Source of the DNA: Diploptera punctata
Lineage: Eukaryota; Arthropoda; Insecta; Blattodea; Blaberidae
Direction of reading: 5' to 3'
DNA length: 64,000 nt
Assembly: GCA_030220185.1 (NCBI GenBank)
Contig: JASPKZ010003416.1
Span: forward strand, 186,001 to 250,000
A program made the position numbers and the translations under genes. Positions 1 to 10,989 of the stretch are shown piece by piece. Within the stretch, counting starts at the first letter, position 1; the number at the start of each line of letters is the position of its first letter. The notes under the pieces were generated by a model, which did not search any database, was not told where the DNA came from, and saw only the letters and a program-made list of their open reading frames with translations.

Positions 1-780
1 CATATTAACATATTAAAATATAAAGTCCATTATTACGTCACATGGCATTATGTTTTTTAAAATTTGTATTGGTTAATAATTCCATTAAATATAAAGTTAA
101 ATCCTATTGGTGATATAAGAAAGATATGTGTTTTTAATTCCAATCACAATTTAGTTTGCTTTCATTTATGACGGTACAAAAATATATTATTTAAAGTGTA
201 GGCTTAATAGAAATATTTAGAACTTTGATAACAGTAAATTAAAAAAAATATATATTTTTATTTAACAATAACTAACAATCAAATATTTAGGTTTTTATTT
301 AAAGTTAGAATTGAGTATAAAAATAATTTTAAAATACACAATTATTTATTAAATTTACCTTTAATATTTTAGTAATAATAAAATCCTGCTTTAAGATGTA
401 GTGAAGAGAAATGAAAGAGTGGCAAATAAAATGGCACAGCAGGAGTAGAGCGGATCGGTCTCAATTACACGCCTGTGCAGTTCAAAGATCATTCAAAATT
501 CTAGTTTACTCTCTTGGCACGAATTGGACCCCTGTGTGCAAGTAGCCCTGGTACCCTCTGTATGACTGCGCTGAAGAAATATATGAACTCTGCCACAAGA
601 CGAGACGTGGTCTCATTATTTCATGCTTTCAGATGTTCTGATTATTATTCTAATACAATTCAGAATAGTAACTAAATCTAGGATGTAAATTCGTTACACT
701 GAATACATTTATTTTGATCTACATGAGTTACATACAAGCAATTTTAGAGAGTGAACTCAGGGTTAAACAAAAAAACAAAA
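1..780. other. AT-rich stretch, nothing recognised
   Basis: Very AT-rich DNA with no open frame, tRNA-like head or repeat that I could match elsewhere in the window. A less AT-rich patch near 410-620 could be old repeat material, but I cannot assign it. Confidence 0.5.
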
Positions 781-1480
781 ACAATGACCTTTCGGGGAAA
801 ATATGCAGTTCGATCGAAAATAGTTGTGATCGATGAAATTATCGAACAAGTACAGAGTTTTAAATATTTAGGATGTCACATATCTTATAATTGGGAAAAT
901 GATATACATGAAAAAAAAATATAAATTTCAAAGTATGTGTGGGACTATTACAAGAACACTACAAACAAAAACAACAAAAGAAACAATGCTAAAGTTTTAT
1001 AAGGTAATGGCAGTTCCCATTGTGACATATGGATCAGAGAATTGGGCCATGAATAGATCAGACAGAAGATTACTAAAAACATCAGAGATGAAGTTCCTCA
1101 GATACGTTGCAGGATATACTCTAAGGGCCAGTTTCCAAGAGAGGTAACTGTATTACGCCAGTTTAGGCTATGCATTATACATGGGGATAACTGGCGTAAT
1201 ACAGTTACCACTCTTGGTGAAACTGACCCTAAGAGACCACATTCCTAGTGAAACAATTAGGCAAGAACTCAAACTTTTTAATCTAAATGAAAAAAATACA
1301 AAACTATAAACAAAAATGGCATGAACATATTTTAAGAATGGACTCTTCTAGGCTAACAAAAACGAGCACTGCAGCACCAACCTCAAAGCTATAGAGATGT
1401 GGGACGTCCTAGAAGACGATGGGAAGATGAATTCTGAGAGCGGAACAGGCCGACGGCCTACCATGAAGATGATGATGAAC
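781..1480 (+). mobile_element. RTE-like LINE 3' fragment (subfamily 2)
   Basis: The frames read EQVQSFKYLGCHISY, then KVMAVPIVTYGSENWAM and SEMKFLRYVAGYT, the region just after the reverse-transcriptase core of insect RTE-type non-LTR retrotransposons. The same subfamily recurs at 12480, 20100, 30135 and 47455. The frame is broken by a small element inserted at 1125-1229 and picks up again as RDHIPSETIRQEL. It ends in a GAT-rich 3' tail near 1465. It is 5'-truncated and cannot be active. Confidence 0.8.
1125..1229. mobile_element. 105-bp foldback MITE with TAA target duplication
   Basis: The termini are inverted repeats: GGGCCAGTTTCCAAGAG on the left, and on the right the complement of GGTGAAACTGACCC, extended inward by GGTAACTGTATTACGCCAGT and its complement. 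It is flanked by TAA on both sides (1122-1124 and 1230-1232). Removing the element plus one TAA restores the LINE codons G-Y-T-L-R-D-H-I-P exactly. A 3-bp TWA duplication is characteristic of PIF/Harbinger (Tourist-type) elements, so that is the likely superfamily. Confidence 0.8.
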
Positions 1481-1621
1481 TCAGGGTCAACAGATTAAAA
1501 AAAAAATCTGAATTTTCTAGACGCTTCTCATCATTGTTCAAATTGTGTTTTTGATATTATGGATTATATCAATGAACTGCAAGGTTTAGGCCTGTTGGTC
1601 TGTACCGACATTCTATTCTAT

Positions 1622-1918
1622 AGTGTTCTGCCATAAGGCAAGTCTTTCACTCCAATCATAGCATTTCCATGTTACGATTTGCAACTTTACTAGAGAATTA
1701 TAGGTGTGGTAGCTTTCCGTTCCCACACCGTGGGATGATGATGGCCAGATGATGTTCGGGGACCTTTTGGGCTTCAAAGCTTCCTGATATTTGTCTTACG
1801 GTGAGGAAAAACCAAAAAAAAAACCTTACCCAGGAGCTTGTCCTGATCGGGATCGAATCAGGGCCCGCTGCGTGACGAGGCAGCACGCTACCTCGAGACC
1901 ACAGCGGTGGACTGTTCC
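1622..1918 (-). mobile_element. tRNA-derived SINE, family B
   Basis: On the minus strand a tRNA-like head (GGTCTCGAGGTAGCGTGCTG, then a box-B-like GATTCGATCCC) is followed by a body shared with copies at 10541, 14388 and 32265. The body includes 'cctgtaagacaaatgtcaggaa'-like and 'ggaagctaccacacc' blocks and ends near 'ggcagaac'. The body also supplies both ~62-codon open frames here, so neither is a gene. Confidence 0.8.
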
Positions 1919-2199
1919 GACATCTGGAAATGCTAAAACAATAATATTTTATTACAATTTCATATTATGGTACGTATAATTTTCTTCTTGTAATTCCTCG
2001 CTCTATAAATAACTATGCTTTATTTTATTTTTAACTTTGAGTTTGTTTATCTACTGTATCATTAATAATATACACTCAACCCACATCAAATATATCCCTA
2101 ATGTCTTTAAAAATATGAAAAAAAAACTCTTGTATCAAATCAAAATTATTGTGTTATATAGATTGTTACAACTGGTGGTGTTTCTCTATTCCAAATCCT

Positions 2200-2460
2200 G
2201 CCTAAGCAGCATTTCTCTTCCAATCCACTGCTTGTCATCGATTTATGGATATCGTTCTTTAAATTGTGTTTAGGTCATCCATATCTGTGTTTCCCTCATA
2301 GTATCCACTCTAAGCTTTCTTTGGCCAGCTTGTATTGTCCATGCTAAGTGTGTGTCCACACCACTTAAAAGATCACCTCTGCATTTCGACAATAATGACT
2401 GTATTTCCTCTTGTAGCTTCAATCATTTGTATATTTTGTATTTTGTTTAATTTATCTTAC
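2200..2460 (-). mobile_element. Degenerate LINE C-terminal fragment
   Basis: The minus strand reads approximately RMDNTSWPKKA followed by WIL.GKHRYG, resembling the region upstream of the RGRP motif in the other RTE-like tails. It is short and frameshifted, so the assignment is tentative. Confidence 0.35.
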
Positions 2461-2659
2461 CACAACATCTTCAAAATCCATATCGGCTGCCGGACGTTTT
2501 TCTAAATCTCTATTTTTTCACTCACTATTCAGCTCAATATACTGTAATACTTTGGCCAATACTTCTGCAGATATGCATTTCTGCACTTTTCCGTTTTTTT
2601 TCGTAAAATTCTTAAATATTTGCCTTTTTTACACGCTTTATATAAGCTTGACCTGTAAA

Positions 2660-3178
<519 letters not shown>

Positions 3179-3500
3179 ATGTAACGGAATCTTTCAACGC
3201 GATTTTCACCCACTTAAAATCATTGGATCGACTTGAAACTTTGTATACTTGTAAAGGATCCGTGACAATATAATAATGTCATATCTTGTTTCTAAAATCC
3301 TGGCCAGAATCATCAGAAAATCAAAAAAAAAAGTGTCTTTGTATCTACGTAACGGAATCTTTGAACACGATTTTCACCCACTTAGAAACATTGGATCGAC
3401 TTGAAACTTTGTATACTTGTAAAGGACCGTGACAATACAATAATTTCATATTTTGTTTCTAAAATCCTGGCCAGAATCATCAGAAAATCAAAAAAATGAA
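3179..3500 (+). repeat. Direct duplication, period about 168 bp
   Basis: Two adjacent copies begin GTAACGGAATCTTT (3181 and 3349) and end CCAGAATCATCAGAAAATC, with a few substitutions. The first abuts the (CTAT)n array and the second is preceded by a residual GTATCTAC. The microsatellite may therefore belong to the same repeated element. No coding sense is visible. Confidence 0.85.
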
Positions 3501-3544
3501 AACTGGTATAATAGGTTGCGGACTTGTCGACTTTTAGTCAATCG

Positions 3545-3625
3545 TTGTAAGAGCTCAGTTGGTAGAGCGGTAAACTCTTAGTGGTGTATAATTTCAGTAA
3601 TCCATAGGTTGTTGGTTCAAAATAC
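3545..3625 (+). mobile_element. tRNA-like remnant (SINE D type)
   Basis: GAGCTCAGTTGGTAGAGCGG is a box-A/D-arm-like sequence, followed about 60 nt later by a degenerate box B (GTTGGTTCAAAAT). It resembles the head at 29024. The T arm is too poor for a functional tRNA. Confidence 0.45.
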
Positions 3626-3724
3626 TTTTAGCTCATACTACAATAGTATCGAATTTAAAGATATTTAAATTTTTATCTTATTCTGTAAAATATTAAAACT
3701 AAAAAATAAAAAATAAATAATAGA

Positions 3725-4180
3725 TTTAAAAAACTAAAACAACAGGCTTTATTAGAAAACCGAACTAAAAAAATGAAAAATAATTTTAATTTCCAACACC
3801 CTTTGGATAAAATTAAAGTGGTCAACAAAAAAATAATCTCCAACACATATAGAATAAAACTAGAGTTATCAACAAAAAGAAAATAATTTTACCATCAAAA
3901 CGTGGGGTGCTTTATATCAATTAATATAATTGATAATAAACAGATATTGGTAAAGTAAAGTCTCTAAGAAGAAAACGTAAAAATTATAAAAAGCACCCCC
4001 ACCCTTTTGATGGTAAAATTATTTTCTTTTTGTTGATAACTTCAGTTTTATTCTGTATGTGTTGGAGATTATTTTTTTGTTGACCACTTTAATTTTATCC
4101 AAAGCGTGTTGGAAATTAAAATTATTTTTCATTTTTTTAGTTCGGTTTTCTAATATAGCGTGTTGTTTTAGTTTTTTATC
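3725..4180. mobile_element. Foldback element, arms about 200 bp
   Basis: The outer ends are AAAAAACTAAAACAACAGGC (about 3728) and the complementary GTTGTTTTAGTTTTTTA (about 4163). The arms then pair inward through TTAGAAAACCGAAC, CAACACCCTTTGGATAAAAT and CCATCAAAACGTGGGGTGCT to a loop at about 3915-3985. Arms differ by scattered substitutions, so it is not a recent artefact. A LINE tail abuts its right end. Confidence 0.8.
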
Positions 4181-4184
4181 ATCA

Positions 4185-4470
4185 TCATCTTCAAGGTATG
4201 GGCCTGTTGGCCCGTTCCGCTCCCCGGCGCATTACATGCCGCAGGCGCAGGTCGTCCTTCCAACGACGTTTTGGTCTTCCTACATTTCTTCGGCCTAGAG
4301 GCCTATAATGAAGCAGCTGTTTTGATAAACGATTATTTGGCATTCTTTGTTTATGTTCAAACCAATTACGTTTATTTGTGTGTATTTTCTCGTTTATATT
4401 ATGGATTTGTAGTTCTTTCTTATTTATTATTCTACAAGTAATTTCCTCATTATTGCAACTAATTTTAATT
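4185..4470 (-). mobile_element. RTE-like LINE 3' tail
   Basis: The minus-strand frame reads KQLLHYRPLGRRNVGRPKRR and WKDDLRLRHVMRR, then ANRPIP, the typical RTE-like C-terminus. The 3' tail is a short GAT repeat (ATCATCATCATC on the plus strand at about 4180). It is 5'-truncated and broken. Confidence 0.75.
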
Positions 4471-4479
4471 ATTCAAAAA

Positions 4480-5070
4480 TTGTACTGGGAACTACAGATT
4501 CTGAATATCAAAACACGCATCAAATAACCCTGAAAAACATATATACTTTGGCACTAGAGTTCGTTTCATTCTGTATACTTAATTCAGCTTTAATTGCATG
4601 AGAAAGTGTAGAAGGCTGGAACATCTCCACCGAGAAAGATGCCTTGACCAAGGACAATGATGTGAGATGACCTGCAGTACAGTATTCTAATTAACAATCA
4701 CTCGATATAAAGCATGCAGCGTTTAATACTGACATGTTCAAAACTTATAATGTTTATAGGGCATGCAATTTATGCTGAAAGCAATAATCACGTATGAAAA
4801 ACGTGCCAAAAATTTCAAAACAAGTTGTTAATTATATTTAGTCATGAAACCTGTTATAAGGATTAAAAACAAAAAATAAAACATTAAAATTCATTGCAGT
4901 AGAAATTTAACTAATTGATATAATGTATGCTGCCTAATCGTCCGTAAAACGACAAAGAGTAAATACAAAGTTCAGTTTGTTATTGATCTGACAACTGGTT
5001 TAACAGACTATAGCGTGCTCATAATGCGTGGATTTGATTTGTATTCAATCTCCATCATTATAACCAAATT
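4480..5070. other. Unassigned AT-rich stretch
   Basis: No long open frame, splice-flanked exon or recognisable repeat was found on either strand. Confidence 0.4.
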
Positions 5071-5071
5071 T

Positions 5072-5260
5072 CTACTTCATATCAGATCTTATCTTGGTTT
5101 CGTCTAAATCGAAGAATTCTATATTCACACGTCCAAATTCTTCACACACACTTACTAAGTTATTTAACAACACGTTTACAAAATTCATCGATTCATCACA
5201 ATTTAAGCACAAGATCACGACACAATTATTTACTTTCGACACTTCATTAGTACATGGCAT
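5072..5260 (-). CDS. Short unrecognised open frame, 62 codons
   Basis: This minus-strand frame starts ATG CCA TGT and ends at a TAG. Its composition is protein-like (CVVILCLNCDESMNFVNVLL, then VNIEFFDLDETK), rich in D/E/N/V and free of repeat-like low complexity. An in-frame TGA lies only six codons upstream of the ATG, and no convincing splice acceptor sits between them. It matches no family I recognise. It could be a remnant exon of an old element, a decayed gene piece or chance. Confidence 0.25.
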   Translation of the reverse strand: MPCTNEVSKVNNCVVILCLNCDESMNFVNVLLNNLVSVCEEFGRVNIEFFDLDETKIRSDMK

Positions 5261-5299
5261 GTATGTACTCTGAACTTTTCACTATTTCTATGTTTGGAG

Positions 5300-5866
5300 C
5301 GTGGAACTCACTCTCCATCAGTCATGTCAGGGCCTGTCGATCTCTATCATTATTTATGTCTAAATTGATTGATACATAATGAAAATGCTACATTCTTAAC
5401 AACATTTCAGCATTTATAGTGTACATAAAAATTAATCATAATGTAAATTACAACTTTGTATAATTTTTCAATTTTTAAAATAGCTTTCCTTACATCATAT
5501 TATTGTATTTTTGTTTTATTAGCATTGATATTAGACTACATTAGCATTGTGCATTGTTTAATCTTCCATTCGCCATTCGTGGGAATGATAGAAACAGTAA
5601 TAATTAAAACAAATCCAAGACTTCCAATGCTACCAGCATGGGCCATGCCAGAATGTACTGTACCATCTTAAATAAAGTTATATCCTGCAACAATTCCTCC
5701 TCTAGGATTCTTTTCCAATAATTTTCAAAGCAATAAAATAGGGGTACAGAACTTTCTTCTCTGCTATCAATGAGAAAAGTGTAAATAAATACTTGCAAAC
5801 ATATGGGGTGATGTAAAAGTTAATATACAAGGTTTGAGGAAAGAGAAGGTCATCTCAATGACTTTT
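5300..5866. other. Unassigned stretch
   Basis: Only short overlapping frames on opposite strands occur around 5456-5798, with no family resemblance. I regard them as chance. Confidence 0.4.
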
Positions 5867-5888
5867 CTTCTTCCTCTTCTTCTTCTTC

Positions 5889-5928
<40 letters not shown>

Positions 5929-5932
5929 AACT
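5867..5932 (+). repeat. (CTT)n-(ATT)n microsatellite
   Basis: A run of TTC/CTT units passes directly into ATT units and abuts the 3' end of the minus-strand LINE fragment at 5935. Such microsatellites commonly mark LINE 3' tails in this window. Confidence 0.9.
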
Positions 5933-5934
5933 CC

Positions 5935-6420
5935 CTGGCACTATCGAACCCGTAGGGTCATGGCCGCGTGGACATATGCTCTCCATGCATCCCTATCCTG
6001 AGCTAATGTTTTTAAATCATCTCTATAATCTACTTCCCTCAAATCATAGTTAATGTTATTCTCCCACCTCATTCTTGGTCTTCCAACTGGGCGTTTTCCC
6101 TCTGGTTTTCCTACAAGAAGCTTCCATGCACCTCTTTCAATCCTCATTCGTGCAACATGTCCTGCCCAACTCAGTCTACGAGACTTAAATGTTCTTATTG
6201 TATATGGCTCCCATAAAGACCATATAGTTCATTGTTATGAAGTCTTCTCCATTCACATGTCTGTTCATCTCTCTTTGGTCCAAAAATTTCCCTAAGAACT
6301 TTATTCTCAAATTCTCGTAATCTTCTTTCCTCCCTTAAAGTTAAGATCCCACATTTCGCATCCATATAATATAACTGGTAGAATAATAGTTTTATATATT
6401 TTCAGTTTAACGTTTTTTTG
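5935..6420 (-). mobile_element. RTE-like LINE 3' fragment (subfamily 1)
   Basis: The minus-strand frame RIERGAWKLLVGKPEGKRPV then GRPRMRWENNINYDLREVDY ends in MTLRVR and a stop. Upstream, degenerate frames match the WTLTLREER / FENKVLRKIFGPKRDE region of the copy at 45129. The 5' part runs into the left arm of the palindrome starting at 6401. Confidence 0.9.
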
Positions 6421-6421
6421 A

Positions 6422-6466
<45 letters not shown>

Positions 6467-6955
6467 TAACATCAATATTATTACTATTATTAGTAGTAGT
6501 GCATGCCCACAAATTGTTACAATTGGCGTTATTGCTCTGATCCCAGTTTCTATTTGTTCTGTCTATGCAGTCATTCCTTCAAATCCTCATCCTTTCATGG
6601 CTTCCTGAATATAAAGTTTCCAACTGTGTTTTGATCACTCTAACATTTTTCTATTTGACGGTGGTTTCGTGTTGACCATTTATTAACCAGTGCTCTTATA
6701 TATATATATATAAGAATTGGAGATAAGAGCACTGGTTAATAAATGGTCAACACGAAACCACCGTCAAATAGAAAAATGTTAGAGTGATCAAAACACAGTT
6801 GGAAACTTTATATTCAGGAAGCCATGAAAGGATGAGGATTTGAAGGAATGACTGCATAGACAGAACAAATAGAAACTGGGATCAGAGCAATAACGCCAAT
6901 TGTAACAATTTGTGGGCATGCACTACTACTAATAATAGTAATAATATTGATGTTA

Positions 6956-7003
<48 letters not shown>

Positions 7004-7023
7004 TCAAAAAAACGTTAAACTGA

Positions 7024-7024
<1 letters not shown>
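6401..7024. repeat. Near-perfect palindrome, arms about 300 bp
   Basis: The left arm 6401-6696 and right arm 6726-7024 are essentially exact complements, including a LINE stub (TTCAGTTTAACG), a long (ATT)n run and about 210 bp of unique sequence. The loop is about 29 bp, mostly (TA)n. The arms differ in length by only one trinucleotide unit of the microsatellite. The two overlapping open frames here are artefacts of the ATT repeat. Confidence 0.95.
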
Positions 7025-7044
<20 letters not shown>

Positions 7045-7055
<11 letters not shown>

Positions 7056-8145
7056 GCTATAGAGTGCCAGTAAGGTAATAATTATATATAGAATGATCAT
7101 AACGTAGGTAGCTAAGCTATTGTCATACTTAAGGATACTTTTTAACAGCTCGGATAATTAGCGTCGCAAATCAATAATGGCAATAAAAGACCCGATAAAT
7201 TTTGCCCAGAGGTCTATTATTTCTGAGTTGACGTTATTTCTACTGTCATCATCGGAATAACGTAACTCTGCCTTCCATGCGCCCCAACTTTAAAAAAATG
7301 GGCTACAATACCGCCGTGCAAGGAGAGAATATCAGAAATGGAATAAAGAAAACCTGGTTGCATTAGTAAAAAAAAAACACCTTATACAAACAGGTGATAG
7401 ACCTATCATAAATGCCAATTTGTAGGCAGTCCTTGCTGCATATAAATCGCTAATAATCCCCTCTCCTCTTACATCGACAATGAGAAAGCTATCGATATGA
7501 AATCTGATAACTGAAACCAGATCAGCGTTTTAATTATAATTATTTATGCAGCAGTTGGCAGGTAAGTAATGCCAAATATAAAATATTAACTGAATGTCAT
7601 GCATTATTAAGAGCCAATAAGAAAGCAATAAGGTTGTGGCCATGCTAATGGTAGGGAGGAGGTGGTGGAAATATTTTTATAATGTTCAGTTATTTACAAC
7701 TAAATGGCGAACCGCTTGAATAGGTGTTCTCATTTGTGAACAGGATCGCCATTTAAATAGATCATGTTGGAATGTCGTTATGCCAACGTTCTTCACTATC
7801 TTTTGTTTTCAATATGTCGACGTAATTAAGACGCATTTTTGTGCTAGAAAATCTTCTCAATTAAATGATTCTAAGATACTGAAAATACTTCATTAATTAC
7901 TGTCTGTGTAACGACAGGTTCTACGTGAAATGAAGAACACGTTCTATCTTTATAAAGTATCACAAATACGTAAATGGAAGTCGCATGATGATCAACAATA
8001 CACTAAATAAAGACAAACCCAATTCCATAAAATAGAATGATATATAACTGCAGTTACAATAAAACACGTTAGTAGCCATATTGTTGACATCTCAGCAGTT
8101 TCAACAACAGTAGTACACTCGTAGTAATAGTAGAAGTAGGTCTTA
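7045..8145. other. Unassigned stretch
   Basis: No recognisable gene, tRNA-like head or repeat on either strand. A (TTC)n run lies at about 8151-8177. Confidence 0.4.
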
Positions 8146-8281
8146 CATTTCTTCTTCTTCTTCTTCTTCTTCTTCAGAATTTTAGGATTTTTATCCTGTT
8201 TATTTCCAAAATCACTCCTCGGAGGAAGACGTACTGGATGTGTATCCAACTCTCTATCCACCTCTTGGCTGGTCTAACTAA

Positions 8282-9330
8282 CTAACTCACTGACACTATC
8301 GAACCCCTAGGTTCATGGCCGCGCGGACATAAGCTCTGCATATGTCCCTATCCTGAGCTAATGTTTTCCAATCATCCCCTGTATAATCTGCTTCCCTCAA
8401 ATCATAGTTAATGTTATTCTCCCAGCTCATTATTGGTCTACCAACTGGGCGTTTTCCCTCTGGTTTTCCTACAAGAAGCTTCCATGCACGTCTTTCATTC
8501 CCTATTCGTGTCACATGTCGTGCCCATCACAGTCTATGAGACTTAACTGTTCTTATTATATCTCCGATTGAGGGTCTTTCCACTTTTCAGCGGTTGCCCT
8601 TTTACCAGCCGGCTGCTGGCCCTTCACATCCACATGTGTCAATCACAGAGGTAGATGATCAACGGCCAGTGTAGGGGTGACATGTGGTTAGCATGTCGAG
8701 TCCCCCAGCCGTTATAGCTGGTTCCTCAACCTGGAGCCGCTACTTATTGAAGCTACCCAATTGCCTCACGATGCTGGGTGGGCACCGGTCCCATACTGGC
8801 CGAAATACCATGAGAAAATTTCTTCCCCCATGGAGACTCGAACCAGCGCAAGTCCCGTAGCTCTGCGCCAAGGCTTCCTACCTTAACCACTCGGCTACGG
8901 CACGGGACTCTTATTATATCTGATTCCTATAAAGACCATGTATTCACTGTTATGCAGTCTTCTCCATTCACCTGTCTCTTCATCTCTCTTTGGTGCAAAA
9001 ATTTTCCTAAGAACTTTATTCTCAAATACTTATAAGCTCCTTTCCTCCCTTGGAATAAGCGTTTATGTTTCGCATTTATATAATGTGACTGGTAGAATAA
9101 TAGTTTTATATAGATATTTTCAGTTCGTTTTTTGAAAGAAGCTGGGACGTCAAGAGTCCCTGTAATGCATAGTAGCACGCATTTCCAGAATTGAGCCTAT
9201 GTTTAATTTCTTTGTGCATCTCATTCCTATTTGTGATTATTGTTCCTAGGTATTTGAATTCAGCCACTTCCTCAAAATTTCCCTCATTTGTTATTAGCTC
9301 TCCATTTATATCACCTAACTAGAACACTTA
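8282..9330 (-). mobile_element. RTE-like LINE 3' fragment split by a SINE
   Basis: The 3' part (8282-8563) encodes ERRAWKLLVGKPEGKRPVGR to AAMNLGVR and ends next to a (CTAA)n tail at 8273-8287. The 5' part (8909-9330) is homologous to the upstream RT-distal region and carries several stops. A family-A SINE with a 13-bp target duplication separates the two parts. Confidence 0.9.
8564..8908 (-). mobile_element. tRNA-derived SINE, family A (complete)
   Basis: The minus-strand head reads GCCGTAGCCGAGTGGTTAAG (box A) and then GCTGGTTCGAGTCTCC (box B), a leucine/serine-like tRNA shape. The 345-bp element is flanked by the direct repeat TCTTATTATATCT (8551-8563 and 8909-8921). It sits inside a LINE whose sequence is continuous once it is removed. 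Confidence 0.95.
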
Positions 9331-9639
9331 ATATTTTTTATTTTTTCAAAGTGCTGTGTGTAATTGAAATTTAAACTTTCCATTGTAATAATAATTATCG
9401 AGTTGTCAATATTTATACATATTGAAATTGTGCTTAAATTCAGTTTTCTGCTCCTGTAATAGTGTTTCATACTATTCCCCCCATTTTCCGATTGGTTTAT
9501 AATTACATCTACTTTGTTACGAGCACAAGCTGTTAGTTTATGCTGATGATGTAGTATTATTAGGCTGCAGCGAGCAGATATTAAATGTTAACACACAGAC
9601 ACGCACTTTATTGAGTAATACTAATGAATTGGGGCTGAA

Positions 9640-9893
9640 TAAGAAATGAGGATATAAGAGGAGAATTGAAAGTACAGCCTTTATTGGATAAAGTCACGAA
9701 TTACAGACAGAAATGGATTGATCACATGGATGGAATGAGTAAGGAGAGATATCCATTGTTAGCCAGAAATTATCAAGCAAGAGGAAGGCGTGATGTTGGA
9801 AGACCTAGAAGACGTTGGGCTGATGCAATATGAAGTCGGAACGGGCAATTGCCTAATCCCTGGAGTGATGATGATGATGATGATGATGAAGTA
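9640..9893 (+). mobile_element. Second LINE 3' tail, inserted
   Basis: The frame reads DIRGELKVQPLLDKVTNYRQ, KWIDHMDGMSKERYPLLARN and GRRDVGRPRRRWADAI, then a stop, and ends in a (GAT)n tail at about 9865-9889. This is a different RTE-like subfamily from its host. Confidence 0.8.
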
Positions 9894-10080
9894 AACAATA
9901 ATGGAACTACAATAAGTAGAGGCTCCAGATTAAAGAAACCAGCTAAAACGGAAGGGGACCCGACATACTGACTACACGTCACCCTAAACTGGCCGTATGA
10001 TCGTCTACCTCTGCGATCAACACATGTGAACGTGAGGTCAGCAGCCGGCTGGTAGGCCAAGGGCCTTCTAGCCAGATGCG
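9894..10080 (+). mobile_element. SINE A, 3' body fragment
   Basis: Body sequence (TACAATAAGTAGAGGCTCCAG through CATGTGAACGTGAGGTCAGC to CTGGTAGGCCAAGGGCCTT) matches the 3' two-thirds of the complete SINE A at 24516. The tRNA-like head is absent. The 110-codon minus-strand frame here is a shadow of this element. Confidence 0.85.
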
Positions 10081-10540
10081 TCATGGAGTTTAAACAGATC
10101 ATCACCCACAGAAATAAATTACATAACGGAAATTGTCAGTAAATCACATATGAGAGACATTTTGAAGAAGTGGCTGAATTCAAATACCTAGGAAAAATAA
10201 TTACAAACAGATATGAGGTGCAGAAGTAAATTAAATAAGGATGAATTCTAGAAATGCATGCTATTATGCATTAAAAGGACTTTTATCATACCAACTTCTC
10301 TATATAAAAAAAGATTAACTGAAAATATAGAAATTGTTATTCTTCCGTTATATTAGGGCCTATATAGATGCGAAATACGGAGTCTTACTTTAAGGGAGGA
10401 GAAAATATTACGTACATTTCAGAATAAAGTTCTTTGGAACATTTTTCGACCAAAGAGAGATGAATAGACAGATGAATGGAGAAGACTCCATGGCAGTGAA
10501 CTACATTATCTTTATTGCAAATCATAAATAATATGTCAAC

Positions 10541-10850
10541 CGCTGTGGTCTCGAGGTAGCGTGCTACCTTGTCACGCAGCGGGCCCAGGTTCGATTCCCG
10601 GTCGGGACAGGCTCCTGGCTGAGGTTTTTTCGGGGTATATCCTCACCTGTAAGACAAATGTCAGGAAGCGTAAGGCCCAACGTTCCCCGAAAATCATCCG
10701 GCCATCATCATCATCATCCTTTACTGGTGTGGACAGCAACGGGAAGCTACCACACATATAATTCCCTAGTAAAGCTGCAAAGCCTAGCGATAAAATGCTA
10801 TGATTGCAGTGAAAGACGTGCCCTTGGGCAGAATTACTGTGGATGGATGG
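10541..10850 (+). mobile_element. tRNA-derived SINE, family B
   Basis: The head is CTCGAGGTAGCGTGCTACC with box B GGTTCGATTCCCGG, followed by the family-B body ending GGCAGAATTACTGTGGATGG. It interrupts the LINE at 9515-10935. A clean target duplication is not obvious, although ATAAATAATA/ATATAATAA flank it. Confidence 0.9.
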
Positions 10851-10989
10851 ATATATAATAAGAACAGTTATGTCTCGTAGACTTCGATGGGCAGGACATG
10901 TGGCACGAATGGAGAATGAAATAGGGACATGAGACTTCTACTATTTAAATGCAGTATTTATTTATTTATTTATTTATTTATTTATTAAA

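Larger units (their letters stand above)
9515..10935 (+). mobile_element. RTE-like LINE with nested insertions
   Basis: At about 9530-9645 the frame reads LLVYADDVVLLGCSEQILN, which contains the YADD catalytic motif of reverse transcriptase, then NELGLNKK. The element resumes at about 10110 (VAEFKYLGKIITN, then the degenerate WRRLHGSELHYLY region). It resumes again at 10858-10935 (RTVMSRRLRWAGHVAR-like). Between these parts lie another LINE tail, a family-A SINE fragment and a family-B SINE. Confidence 0.8.

Noticed and set aside
6882..7100. Leucine-rich 72-codon frame
   Set aside because: It is the ATT microsatellite of the palindrome's right arm.
9773..10105. 110-codon minus-strand frame
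   Set aside because: It is antisense to a LINE tail and a SINE A fragment; the poly-Ser run is the (GAT)n tail.
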